DNA of 64,000 nt from Echinicola rosea. GTDB taxonomy: Bacteria > Bacteroidota > Bacteroidia > Cytophagales > Cyclobacteriaceae. Location of the stretch: NCBI RefSeq assembly GCF_005281475.1, contig NZ_CP040106.1, positions 4,306,501-4,370,500 on the forward strand, in the 5' to 3' direction. The translations under genes were made by a program, and so were the position numbers. The notes under the pieces were generated by a model. That model was given only the letters and a program-made list of their open reading frames with translations. It made no database searches and was not told where the DNA came from. Shown piece after piece: positions 46,233 through 54,654 of this stretch (positions are counted from its first letter, which is position 1; every line of letters starts with the position of its first letter).

Positions 46233-49200
46233 CTACTCCTTTATCACCTTATGCACTGTCCGTAATCCGGACTGGTTGATATATATAAAGTAGATGCCAG
46301 CTGCATAACTGCTGATGTCCCAATCAGAGGTGGACTCCTTCAGGGTCCTGGTGACCATCAACACGCCATTCGCATCATAAATTCTCACTTCGACAGGCTT
46401 TTCTGCTGAGGCAGCTACTTCCATTTGAAGTTTTCCTTGGGTAGGATTAGGGAATACGTTTACTGAGGTAGGTTCTGCCGATTGGTCTTCCCTATTGGAA
46501 TTTTCTTCATTGGCAATCGTAGTCCTTTGCGCAGCAGAGGCATCATTTGCACTATCGGGGGCTACCCCAAACAACAGCCTTCCATTATAGTAAACTGCCA
46601 TTTGCTCTTGTCGGATCCACCCGCTTTCGGTATGATTCGAATAATCGTTTGCCTGATCAAAATCCACCCAATCCGACTTCGTTATCCTTACTTTTAGTTC
46701 CTCGGTTTCACTCAATGGAGCTAACTGGCCTAGTGAGGCGTCAAAGGTAATATCCACATAATGGTCGGCGGTGGCAGTGGGTGCGCCAATTTTCATAAAA
46801 GTGCCTTGCAAGTTGTCCTTCCCTAGTGCTGCATAATCCTTCCAAAACTTCAGGTCTCCACCACCGTCTTTGGTAAACCAATAGCGAATATGAAGACCTT
46901 CATAATCCAACGGTACATTTCCGGTGTTTATAAGGTTAAACTCCTTCTTAATGGTATTGTCATTGGAAGCATTATTTCTGGCCATGACCACTACGGCTTG
47001 TTCCAAGGCAACGGGCTGGGGCTCTTCTCCCCAAATCAGCTTGCCGTCTGCATATAAGGTGATCTTATCATGCACGATATAGCTGGAGGCAGCTGACATG
47101 GAATAGTCGTTGGTCTCCTCCATAGCTGACCAGTCAGCATCATGGATGGCAGATTTGATCTCTCCTGAATTACCATCACTTGCTATTACATTTCCCTCTG
47201 CAAAACCATATTCCACATACCCAAAAGCATTTTCCCTAGGCTCATCGAGCATGACATATGCCATGGTTACTTCCTCATTGCCCATGCTGGCATAATCTAC
47301 CCTCGTTTGGATATCGGTTAGCTGTTCTGCTGTCAGCCAATATCGGGCTGTAATATTTCCCAAATCAACAGCCATCGTATCCTTATTCACTAATGTTAGA
47401 TATGGCTTTATTTGGCTATTGGAAGCAGTAGCAACATCACCGTTTTTATAATGTACTTCGAGTTTTGGAAAGGCATGGTATAGGGCAGCGATTTCAGTTT
47501 CATCCAGGGCATAATTATATAGCCTTACATCATCCATCAAGTCGCGGTATGGTTTGTTTTCATCCGAATTCCCCAACCGTAATGGACTGGATTTTCCTAT
47601 TTTACCCGTGGAATAACCCGTTTCTGCTGTCCTCTCACCATTGAAATAAAACCTGATTTCGCCTTCGTCTTTGTCCCTTATGGCTACCAAGTGCACCCAC
47701 TCATCCGTGAAGAGCGGATGGGAAGTGCTATTGCCTACTGAAGTAGTCACGGTCGTCTTGGTGCGATCGTCGTCAATCCCGAAAGTCAACCGACCATCTC
47801 GAAGTTGAATACCGTACCAATTATCCGAAAAACTGCCCTTATGGATCAAATAACAATCTTTTCCCTCTCCATACCGATAAGTATCTTCTGCGATTTTTAC
47901 CCACATGGAGATGGTAAAGGAACTCTCGTCAAACAGCAGGTGATCATCATGTGGAATGTCAATAGAGGCCGTCGCAGATGGCGTATCAAATAAATAAGCC
48001 TGTCCGAATTTGCCCGGTACGCGGGCTGTAGATTGGAAGCCCTGTGACTGACCATCTTGCTCGTATTTGCTATCATCTTCCACCAAGGTTCCCGAAGTAT
48101 CGTCCATTTTCCAATGGCCCACCAATCCAGCTGGTGCTGCTGCGTTGAAAGACCATAGGTCCCCTTGGGTGGTTCCTTTAGCACCGATGGCATCGACCCG
48201 CCAAAAATAGGTAGTTTGTCCTTGCAAATCCTCCAGTTCATATTGTGGCGTTTCTACTGACACGGTATCCAATAAAGCTAAACTATCGGGATGTGTCCCC
48301 AGGAAAACTTCGTAGGATGTGGTATTGACCCCTCCATTCCACGAAACCTGTACGGAATCGCCAAAACCCTCCAAGACATCTCCCTCATCCAGTGAAGGAG
48401 CAAAAGCCTTCATGGGTGTGGGAAGTGTATGATAAAGCTCAAGGATTTCCTGCTGGGTCAAACTTTTATTATACAGCTTTACTTCGTCTATGTTTCCTCT
48501 AAAAGGGGTCCCAAAGCCATTGGAATTACCGATAATAATGGGTTCTTCTTGTCCAATGGTCAACTCGGTTCCGTCATTGACTTCCTTGATTTCTTCACCA
48601 TTGATATACAACCTCAACACATCCTCTTCAATGTCCCTCACAGCTACCAAATGTACCCATTCGCCCGTAAATATGGGTGAGGCACTTGTCGAGAGCTGTG
48701 TCTTGTCATGATTATCATCAATAGCAAAACGCAGGTCTCCATCCTTGATTTCTATTCCGTACCACTGTCCTGTTCCACCTGTAGATTCATTGGCCGAGAA
48801 GGTGCCTTTGTGGATGAGGTAGGACTGGGATGAACCATCCGTGGACTTAAGCCACATGGAGATGGCAAAGGAATGGGTATCAAAATACAGTTGGTCAGCA
48901 TGGGGAATAAACACATGGGAAGGATTTTCGGCATTGGTCATGTCCAAGGCATTGTTGACTTTTCCGGTTACCCAAGAATAATCATTGAGCTCATTCACTT
49001 CACCATCATTGCCAAAATCGGTACTGTCTGCCACCAAGGTTCCCTCTGAAGCATCCATTAACCAAGCGCCTACTAAACCCATGGGAATATAAGGCCTGGT
49101 CTTAAAACGCCACACTTGCCCTTCGGTAAGCCCCAGTTCATTGCCGGCATCCACTCTCCAATAATAATCGGTATCTGATTGCAATCCTTCCCATTCGTAT

Positions 49201-50966
49201 GCGGTGGTTTCCAATGAATCAAGTAAAAGAAGGTTCGCTGGATCTTCACCGGCATAGAGCACATAATAATCCGTGTTTTCACTTCCTGACCAAGTCAATT
49301 GAATGGAAGTGGTATCTGCAAAATTCCCCTCGTGCTCCGGAAAGCCATTGACCGGTTCGGAAGGTGCTGAAGGCACCGGAACAGTCTTAAAAGCCGAGGA
49401 GACGGCCGTGATCGCTTCCAAATTGGATTGATATGCTTTAAGTGCCAATCTATAACTGGTATTGGGAGCGAGATCAAGGACCTCATATTCCGTGACATTA
49501 CCATCAAGGCTATCCAAAAACGTAAAATCACCTTCTTCCTCTGCTATTGACAATACGATCCCCTCATAGGTACTTTCATTATTGGTCCAGTTTACCGTCA
49601 TAGATGAACTGGTAATATCACCGGCATCGATCGCTGTTACCGGCTTGAGAAAAGCAGGTGGTGCCTGGTCGGGCAAGCCATTGATATAATGCTCGATATT
49701 GGCATAGCCGTCAGCAGCGATCTGCATGGCATCAGACGGGTCGGCAGGATCCAATCCGTTAGCTATTTCCCAATCATCAGGAATACCGTCCCGGTCACCA
49801 TCAGGTCGGGCAGGTGCCCCAAATAGTTGTCCAGGGCCTCCCATCGGCAACTCCCTTTCATTGGCAATAAGCTTGCCATCCAGCCCGAGACTGGTCAATT
49901 CAGTCATCAAAAACTCATCCACTTCATCCCTCCGCGGATAGTTGGCCCCTACTTGCTCCAAAACATAATCATAACTTTCCTGGGCTGTCATGACGTTGGC
50001 TGGAAAGGGATAATCATATGGTTCATCTGCAAAAGTGGTGATGCCTTCATAAGCAGAGAGCGGCACGAGCTCCCCGTCCAAAGATCCGTTGAGGTTACCG
50101 TCATGGTAATTTCCCGAAACATAAGGGATAAAGCTTTCTGTACCGCGTGAAAAAGGCCTGATGGAAGTACTTGGTCCATCGATATAGTAATTGTTCACGA
50201 TATTCACCCGGGATTCGGCCGTAGATCCGCCCATGATGTATCCGCCTCCTCTACCCCAATTATACACGACGTTATTGACGAATTGATTGCGGTTTTTCAC
50301 CTTGGGATTTCTCGTGTTATTATCGATATATAGATTCCTGAAAAGACTGATCAAGCCAGACGGTTCCAGCAAACCGCCACAAGAGTGCGTCTCCAGCCCT
50401 TGGGAGATGATGCTGTTCTGAATGGTAATGCTGTCCGCATGCCCTGTAATGGAAAAGGTCTCATCTCTTCCCCAGCTCGCCGAAACATGATCAAAAATCA
50501 GGTTTTTGGCATCGTCGGTCATGGTCATCGCATCCGCACCACTGGTACCGTACCTTCCCATTCTCACCCGGAGATAGCGGACGATGGTGTTACTCGCTTG
50601 GGTAAAGGTAATCCCGTCACCATAGAGCACCACTCCGTCTCCTGGAGCAGTCTGACCCGCAATAGTCACATTCCTGGCCACAACTACCCTGGAATTGAGC
50701 TGAATGACCCCTCCCACTTCGAAGACTACAATCCTATTGGGCTGGCTTACGGCATCGCGAAAGGAGCCAGAACCGGAATCATTAAGGTTGGTCACGATGT
50801 ACACTTCACCATACCGGCCTCCTTCTGCCATCCTTCCGGCACCCTCTGCTCCTGGAAAGGCTATGGTCTGTGCTCTACTTGGTAAAATCAGTCCTCCCGA
50901 AAACAGAAGAACCATGAGACATCTGTATCCTGTCTTGAAAATGAATTTGGTAAAAATTTGCTGCAT
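46233..50966 (-). CDS. secreted multidomain pectate lyase (PL1, FN3, LamG, CBM3-like, T9SS)
   Basis: The 1577-residue exported protein begins with a signal peptide (to about residue 32) and a right-handed beta-helix pectate lyase domain at about 35-365 (FPGAEGAGR, TIAGQTAPGDG, DHVSASWGRDETF, NNTRNPKVKNRNQFVNNVVYNWG). A TSP3-like calcium segment follows (DGDRDGIPDDWE, about 389-420), then two FN3-like domains (443-528, 535-622), LamG (630-845), FN3 (850-940), LamG (945-1165), two related CBM3-like domains (1168-1315, 1320-1470), and a type IX secretion C-terminal domain (1500-1577, VNVFPNPTQGKLQMEV). It should cleave polygalacturonate by beta-elimination at the cell surface or outside, with the CBMs holding cell-wall polysaccharide. 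It is transcribed alone. Confidence 0.92.
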   Translation of the reverse strand: MQQIFTKFIFKTGYRCLMVLLFSGGLILPSRAQTIAFPGAEGAGRMAEGGRYGEVYIVTNLNDSGSGSFRDAVSQPNRIVVFEVGGVIQLNSRVVVARNVTIAGQTAPGDGVVLYGDGITFTQASNTIVRYLRVRMGRYGTSGADAMTMTDDAKNLIFDHVSASWGRDETFSITGHADSITIQNSIISQGLETHSCGGLLEPSGLISLFRNLYIDNNTRNPKVKNRNQFVNNVVYNWGRGGGYIMGGSTAESRVNIVNNYYIDGPSTSIRPFSRGTESFIPYVSGNYHDGNLNGSLDGELVPLSAYEGITTFADEPYDYPFPANVMTAQESYDYVLEQVGANYPRRDEVDEFLMTELTSLGLDGKLIANERELPMGGPGQLFGAPARPDGDRDGIPDDWEIANGLDPADPSDAMQIAADGYANIEHYINGLPDQAPPAFLKPVTAIDAGDITSSSMTVNWTNNESTYEGIVLSIAEEEGDFTFLDSLDGNVTEYEVLDLAPNTSYRLALKAYQSNLEAITAVSSAFKTVPVPSAPSEPVNGFPEHEGNFADTTSIQLTWSGSENTDYYVLYAGEDPANLLLLDSLETTAYEWEGLQSDTDYYWRVDAGNELGLTEGQVWRFKTRPYIPMGLVGAWLMDASEGTLVADSTDFGNDGEVNELNDYSWVTGKVNNALDMTNAENPSHVFIPHADQLYFDTHSFAISMWLKSTDGSSQSYLIHKGTFSANESTGGTGQWYGIEIKDGDLRFAIDDNHDKTQLSTSASPIFTGEWVHLVAVRDIEEDVLRLYINGEEIKEVNDGTELTIGQEEPIIIGNSNGFGTPFRGNIDEVKLYNKSLTQQEILELYHTLPTPMKAFAPSLDEGDVLEGFGDSVQVSWNGGVNTTSYEVFLGTHPDSLALLDTVSVETPQYELEDLQGQTTYFWRVDAIGAKGTTQGDLWSFNAAAPAGLVGHWKMDDTSGTLVEDDSKYEQDGQSQGFQSTARVPGKFGQAYLFDTPSATASIDIPHDDHLLFDESSFTISMWVKIAEDTYRYGEGKDCYLIHKGSFSDNWYGIQLRDGRLTFGIDDDRTKTTVTTSVGNSTSHPLFTDEWVHLVAIRDKDEGEIRFYFNGERTAETGYSTGKIGKSSPLRLGNSDENKPYRDLMDDVRLYNYALDETEIAALYHAFPKLEVHYKNGDVATASNSQIKPYLTLVNKDTMAVDLGNITARYWLTAEQLTDIQTRVDYASMGNEEVTMAYVMLDEPRENAFGYVEYGFAEGNVIASDGNSGEIKSAIHDADWSAMEETNDYSMSAASSYIVHDKITLYADGKLIWGEEPQPVALEQAVVVMARNNASNDNTIKKEFNLINTGNVPLDYEGLHIRYWFTKDGGGDLKFWKDYAALGKDNLQGTFMKIGAPTATADHYVDITFDASLGQLAPLSETEELKVRITKSDWVDFDQANDYSNHTESGWIRQEQMAVYYNGRLLFGVAPDSANDASAAQRTTIANEENSNREDQSAEPTSVNVFPNPTQGKLQMEVAASAEKPVEVRIYDANGVLMVTRTLKESTSDWDISSYAAGIYFIYINQSGLRTVHKVIKE

Positions 50967-51285
50967 GTTAGTAAGGTTACTTTGGTTATCATTTCTTCAC
51001 TAACACCAGGGGTTTGAAAAATTAATCAATATCCTAAAGCTCCTAAAAAATTGAAGGAAAACTATACTGGTCTATCCTGAGATTGACTTAAAAAAAGACA
51101 AAAAGGCAAAACAAAGAATGAATTTAAATTCCATTTTTACATTAAAAATTTATTTCATCATATTTCTATAAAAAGTAGCCCTAACATTAAAAAATAAAAT
51201 TAAATCAAATCCATAATAAAACAGCAGTTTGGATCGTCATTTAAGTAATTAATATTTCAATCGTAAGCAGAAAGATTATTTTAAG

Positions 51286-51316
51286 AAAAAAAATACCCCT
51301 AAATGGGTATTTTTTA
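51286..51316. terminator. bidirectional hairpin in a divergent spacer
   Basis: AAAATACCC and GGGTATTTT with a 6-base loop are flanked by A and T runs. It lies ahead of both neighbouring genes rather than behind one, so it may end an unannotated short RNA or insulate the promoter that follows. The 413-base spacer 50967-51379 holds nothing else recognised. Confidence 0.65.
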
Positions 51317-51332
51317 TTGGGCAATCGTGAAT

Positions 51333-51340
51333 TAAATTTG
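51333..51340 (+). promoter_or_regulatory. candidate -7 element of the small membrane protein gene
   Basis: TAAATTTG matches TAnnTTTG exactly and lies 40 bases before the start codon. No clear -33 TTTG is present at the right distance. Confidence 0.4.
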
Positions 51341-51379
51341 TCATCACAACACAACCACTTACAATAAACACATAACTAA

Positions 51380-51748
51380 ATGCATTTTTACAAGCCTGAA
51401 GAGTTATTGAAGAAAATCGATCGAAATGGGCAAGGTGCCATTATTTCCAGAGGTGTTGCCACAGCAGTTATTGGGATTTTTATGTTTGCCACTGCCGTGA
51501 CCTTGGATCTACGTTTATTGCTAATATCCATTTTTTGCCTTTCAGTTTGTTGGTTTCTGGAGGCTTATTTTAATGTAAATGAAGTGAAGCACCAACAACT
51601 GTTTGACTTAAATAACAGCGATTTTCAAGGAGACTCCCCAAAAGCAATCGCCAAAAACTGGTTTGGCCAATTATTCCTTTCTCTCAATGGCTTGTTTTAC
51701 TTTTTGGCCATCATATTCCACGGGGCGATATTTATACTTGTGCAGTAA
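51380..51748 (+). CDS. small membrane protein of unknown function
   Basis: The 122-residue protein is not recognised. It has a short basic N-terminus (FYKPEELLKKIDRNGQG), two close hydrophobic stretches at about 24-62 (ATAVIGIFMFATAVTLDL and LLLISIFCLSVCWFL), a hydrophilic loop with VNEVKHQQLFDLNNSDFQG, and a third hydrophobic stretch at about 98-121. This predicts three membrane helices and no catalytic motif. It sits alone between a pectate lyase and a repeat-rich spacer. The hairpin behind the stop and the -7 element before it support a real gene. Confidence 0.7.
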   Translation: MHFYKPEELLKKIDRNGQGAIISRGVATAVIGIFMFATAVTLDLRLLLISIFCLSVCWFLEAYFNVNEVKHQQLFDLNNSDFQGDSPKAIAKNWFGQLFLSLNGLFYFLAIIFHGAIFILVQ

Positions 51749-51777
51749 AACTAAAATAACCACACCCCATAAAAACG

Positions 51778-51816
51778 AAAAGCTCCATCTCTGTGTAAAA
51801 TGAGAATGGAACTTTT
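51778..51816 (+). terminator. terminator of the small membrane protein gene
   Basis: AAAAGCTCCATCTC and GAGAATGGAACTTTT form a long stem with one mismatch and a bulge, 30 bases after the stop. Confidence 0.6.
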
Positions 51817-51894
51817 GCATTTTGGTCATGATATGGGATCAAGCCAAAAAGTTGGGGGCTGCCAGTTTACTTTATGGAGGAAGCCAACCGTTTT

Positions 51895-51904
51895 AACCCG
51901 CATT
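51895..51904 (+). repeat. target site duplication, left
   Basis: AACCCGCATT directly abuts the left inverted end of the 938-bp element and is repeated exactly at 52843-52852 behind the right end. Confidence 0.85.
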
Positions 51905-52270
51905 CAATGCCGTTTAGTTAAGGGGATTTCCTTCTTTTCATATACCTAAAAGTCCTTTTTTTGATTGACTTTGGCTGGGGAAACCTGATCATCCTGGTGG
52001 ATTTTATCCTTTTCCTTTTTCCCTTGATGAAAAAAGAAGGAAAAAAATCCAGGCCGGTGGTATGCCTTTTAAAATGGAACATGGATTTACCCTGCGACGT
52101 GGATCCGTCACCCATTTTAATTTCCACCCGATGGCTACGACCTAAAAGTGAGTGGGTCTCGCTGTTCCACGACGCGAGCCAACTCCCTTTCTTAACGGCC
52201 TCCACCATCGGCTGGAAAACAGGCATACCAAGGGCCGTCAAAAGGAAGCGATAAATTTTTGGGACTTATT

Positions 52271-52439
52271 AACCTCAGTTCGATTTTAAAATCGTCACTG
52301 CGAGGCTTAGAGGGAGATATTAGGGGTGGAAGCCGTGGCAGCTCGCCGCGGCGAGTTGCCACCCCCTTTTCCAACCCACATCCTCCTTAAAAGGGTTCGT
52401 ATGACGATTTTAATACAAAAATTAAGTCGAGCTCAGGTT
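52271..52439 (+). repeat. family B MITE-like repeat, long form (B4)
   Basis: This 169-bp copy runs from AACCTCAGTTCGA to TCGAGCTCAGGTT and is flanked by ATT on both sides. It contains the 28-base CCGCGG-centred palindrome at 52335-52362, as in B2. It sits inside the 938-bp element. Confidence 0.8.
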
Positions 52440-52559
52440 ATTAACTGAATCCGCCTTGCAGGTATTGGGCGTTAAGAAATTAAAAATGCGGGCGGGCAAT
52501 TAGGCAGGCTTGTTTGACGAAATGCTGCCCAAAGAGAATGTTGGCAGCTAAAGAAGGTT

Positions 52560-52755
52560 TACCTGGCTTTTGATAGGCCTGCTTGGCTTTAGACAGGAGG
52601 AGTTTGCCTGCACGAGGAGAGGTTTTAATTTTAGGCCAATAGCTGCACACCGGTGCGCCGTGGCGTAGCGGCGGGGTTTCCACCACCGGCGGACAGGTTT
52701 GGGTTACTTTTTTGACCTGAAGCAAAAAAGTAACAAAGGTAAAGGGATGAAAACC
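52560..52755 (-). repeat. family D repeat, copy 2
   Basis: This minus-strand copy matches 20793-20960. Its translation contains FVTFLLQVKKVTQTCPP, against FFLQVKNVTKTCPQ in the other copy, and later GKLLLS. It is part of an open frame of 123 codons (52480-52851) that runs across the element end, so the frame itself is unlikely to be a gene. Confidence 0.6.
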
Positions 52756-52842
52756 ACCTAGGAATTTAGCTAGAAAAATAACTGCCCAAGGAAAAAATAT
52801 AGAACCCATATTTTCCAGATACACACTAACTAAACGGCATTG

Positions 52843-52852
52843 AACCCGCATT
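52843..52852 (+). repeat. target site duplication, right
   Basis: AACCCGCATT follows the right inverted end of the element and equals the left copy base for base. Confidence 0.85.
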
Positions 52853-53184
52853 ATGCACCAGCCTATCTATTGCGACCTGATCCGCCGCGGCGGATGATTC
52901 AATCTCCAAACAGCCTGATTTTCTTGTAGTTTCAGCTCTCATAACGATTCCTAATGCATAAAGCGGGTTTAACAGCATGAAATTTTCTTTCATTAGACCA
53001 TGTCAACATTCGTCCCCCAAGAAATATTGCTTGATCCATGATATGTAAGTTAAGAAACTAAAGGGGACATTTCACCAGCATAGCTAGCAGAACAACAAGA
53101 ATAGAAGTCAATCCTGTTGATCAGCCCTAATGTACCGTGGGTACCTAGGTGGATACCAGCCTAATATTCCCTCGCCCTGCACCA

Positions 53185-54609
53185 TTACTTTTCATAGTGC
53201 ACTTCTTCGCCATTGATCAGGACATTTTCAAATTTGACATCCTTCATGTGGTTCACGTTAAAAACTTCATCTACTCCGTCAATGCGGCAGTTGATCATCT
53301 GAAAGTTGGTCACTGGAGAACTTTCATAGGCATTGGCCATGACGGCATATTTGCCTCCGTCTTTGACTTGAAGGTTTTCGACGATGACATTTTTGATGGT
53401 AGGGATATGCTCTCCTTCTTCTTCATAGAACATATTAAAGCGCACAGCCGCTTCGCGGTAAGTGCCCACGACCACATCACGCATGTAGATGTTTTCCACG
53501 GTGCCGCCTCTTTTTGATGAAGTTTTGATGCGCAGTACCCGGTCGAGGTTGGGGCTGTCCATTACCAGGTTTTGGGCGAAGACATTCCTTACCCCTCCGG
53601 AAATTTCACTTCCCATCACCACGCCTCCATGGCCCTCTTTCATTTCACAGCCTTCGATGATGATGTTTTCCGATGGAATACCCGGAATCCTTCCGTCCTC
53701 GTTTCGACCAGATTTGATGGCGATGCAGTCATCTCCAGTGTCAAAATAACAATCCTTGATCAGAACATTTTTACAGGCTTCGGGATCACATCCATCATTG
53801 TTCGGCCCCAAAGTTTCTATTTTTACCCGTTCCACGGTAACATTTTCACACAATACCGGATGAAGGTTCCACATGGGAGCATTGATCAACTTTACATCTT
53901 GTATCAGCACATTTTTACATTCAAAAGGCTGCACAAACTGCGGCCGCATATAATGCCCTTCGCCAAAAATCCGCTCCTCCAGCGGTACACGGTCGTGCAC
54001 CATTTCATGCAACAGCTTCCTGGAAGGATTCTGCCTTCCCATACCCTCTTTCCAGCCAAAATGCTTGGCACCACACCATGGCCACCAGTTTTCCATATCT
54101 GCATGACCATCCAGCACGCCCTTACCAGTGATCGCAATGTTCTCTTGCTGATAAGCATAAATGAAAGGAGAATAGTTCATCAGCTCCATGCCCTCCCAAC
54201 GACTTCTTACCAAGGGCAAAAAATCCTTGGGATCACGGCTAAACCGCAAGGTGGCGCCCTCTTCCAGGTGCAGGTTCACATTGCTCAGCAGATGCACCGC
54301 ACCCGTCAAATAAACGCCTTGGGGAATGACCACTCGTCCGCCACCAGCCTCGTTACATGCTTTGATAGCCGCCGCAATGGCTTCTGTATTCAATGCCTTC
54401 CCGCCTTCCTTGGCACCGTATTCGGTAATGTTAAAGTCCTTATCGGGAAATTCCGGTACGGTGATCAAGCCCCGGATAGAATCCAATTGGGACCATGGAC
54501 CAGTCTCCGCTACTGTCTGATCCTCTTTCTTTTCCGATTTTTGGCTGCAGGACGCAACCAACATGGCTACTGCCAAACCTAAAATGTAAAACTTACTGGT
54601 AATGTTCAT
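53185..54609 (-). CDS. polygalacturonase-like glycoside hydrolase, GH28
   Basis: GH28 enzymes hydrolyse galacturonic-acid linkages in pectin or rhamnogalacturonan with inversion. The 474-residue lipoprotein (Cys21 in LVASCSQ) forms a parallel beta-helix. Its four family motifs are present: NNDGCD (Asp272, Asp275), GDDCIAIKSG (Asp293, Asp294), EGHGGVVMGSE (His327) and RIK (Arg360, Lys362). Asp and His positions match the catalytic set. The N-terminal DFNITEYGAKEGGKALNTEAI is the standard opening of the fold. It is the last gene of the minus-strand pectin set, 45 bases after the GH105 gene. Confidence 0.94.
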   Translation of the reverse strand: MNITSKFYILGLAVAMLVASCSQKSEKKEDQTVAETGPWSQLDSIRGLITVPEFPDKDFNITEYGAKEGGKALNTEAIAAAIKACNEAGGGRVVIPQGVYLTGAVHLLSNVNLHLEEGATLRFSRDPKDFLPLVRSRWEGMELMNYSPFIYAYQQENIAITGKGVLDGHADMENWWPWCGAKHFGWKEGMGRQNPSRKLLHEMVHDRVPLEERIFGEGHYMRPQFVQPFECKNVLIQDVKLINAPMWNLHPVLCENVTVERVKIETLGPNNDGCDPEACKNVLIKDCYFDTGDDCIAIKSGRNEDGRIPGIPSENIIIEGCEMKEGHGGVVMGSEISGGVRNVFAQNLVMDSPNLDRVLRIKTSSKRGGTVENIYMRDVVVGTYREAAVRFNMFYEEEGEHIPTIKNVIVENLQVKDGGKYAVMANAYESSPVTNFQMINCRIDGVDEVFNVNHMKDVKFENVLINGEEVHYEK

Positions 54610-54654
54610 TTTATTTATTCGTTATGATCTTTGAAAGCAATCTAAATTTTACAA

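Larger units (their letters stand above)
51905..52842. mobile_element. 938-bp non-autonomous transposon-like element
   Basis: The ends CAATGCCGTTTAGTTA (51905-51920) and TAACTAAACGGCATTG (52827-52842) are perfect 16-base inverted repeats. Both are bordered by the same 10 bases, AACCCGCATT, in direct orientation: the footprint of transposition. The interior has no recognisable transposase. The frames at 51918-52241 (107 codons, minus) and on the opposite strand look unstructured. It carries a long family B element (52271-52439) and a family D copy (about 52560-52755). The 10-bp duplication is within the range known for IS4-group elements, but the family is not established. Confidence 0.82.
51838..53045 (-). 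repeat. family A relative, minus strand, split by an insertion
   Basis: Reading the minus strand, 53045-52970 matches the middle of the family A unit (GATCAAGCAAT, then TTGACATGGTCT, then GAAAATTT) and 51890-51838 matches its end (ACTGGCAG, CCCAACTTTTTG, CTTGATC). Between them lies the 938-bp element. Apart from the repeats, the stretch 51749-53184 has no supported gene. Confidence 0.5.

Noticed and set aside
51918..52241. 107-codon minus-strand frame within the 938-bp element, considered as a transposase remnant
   Set aside because: It shows no DDE-type spacing, helix-turn-helix or resemblance to a known transposase, and an opposite-strand frame is equally long.
52480..52851. 123-codon frame covering the family D repeat
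   Set aside because: It crosses the border of the inserted element, so it cannot be a preserved gene, although part of it shows protein-like similarity.
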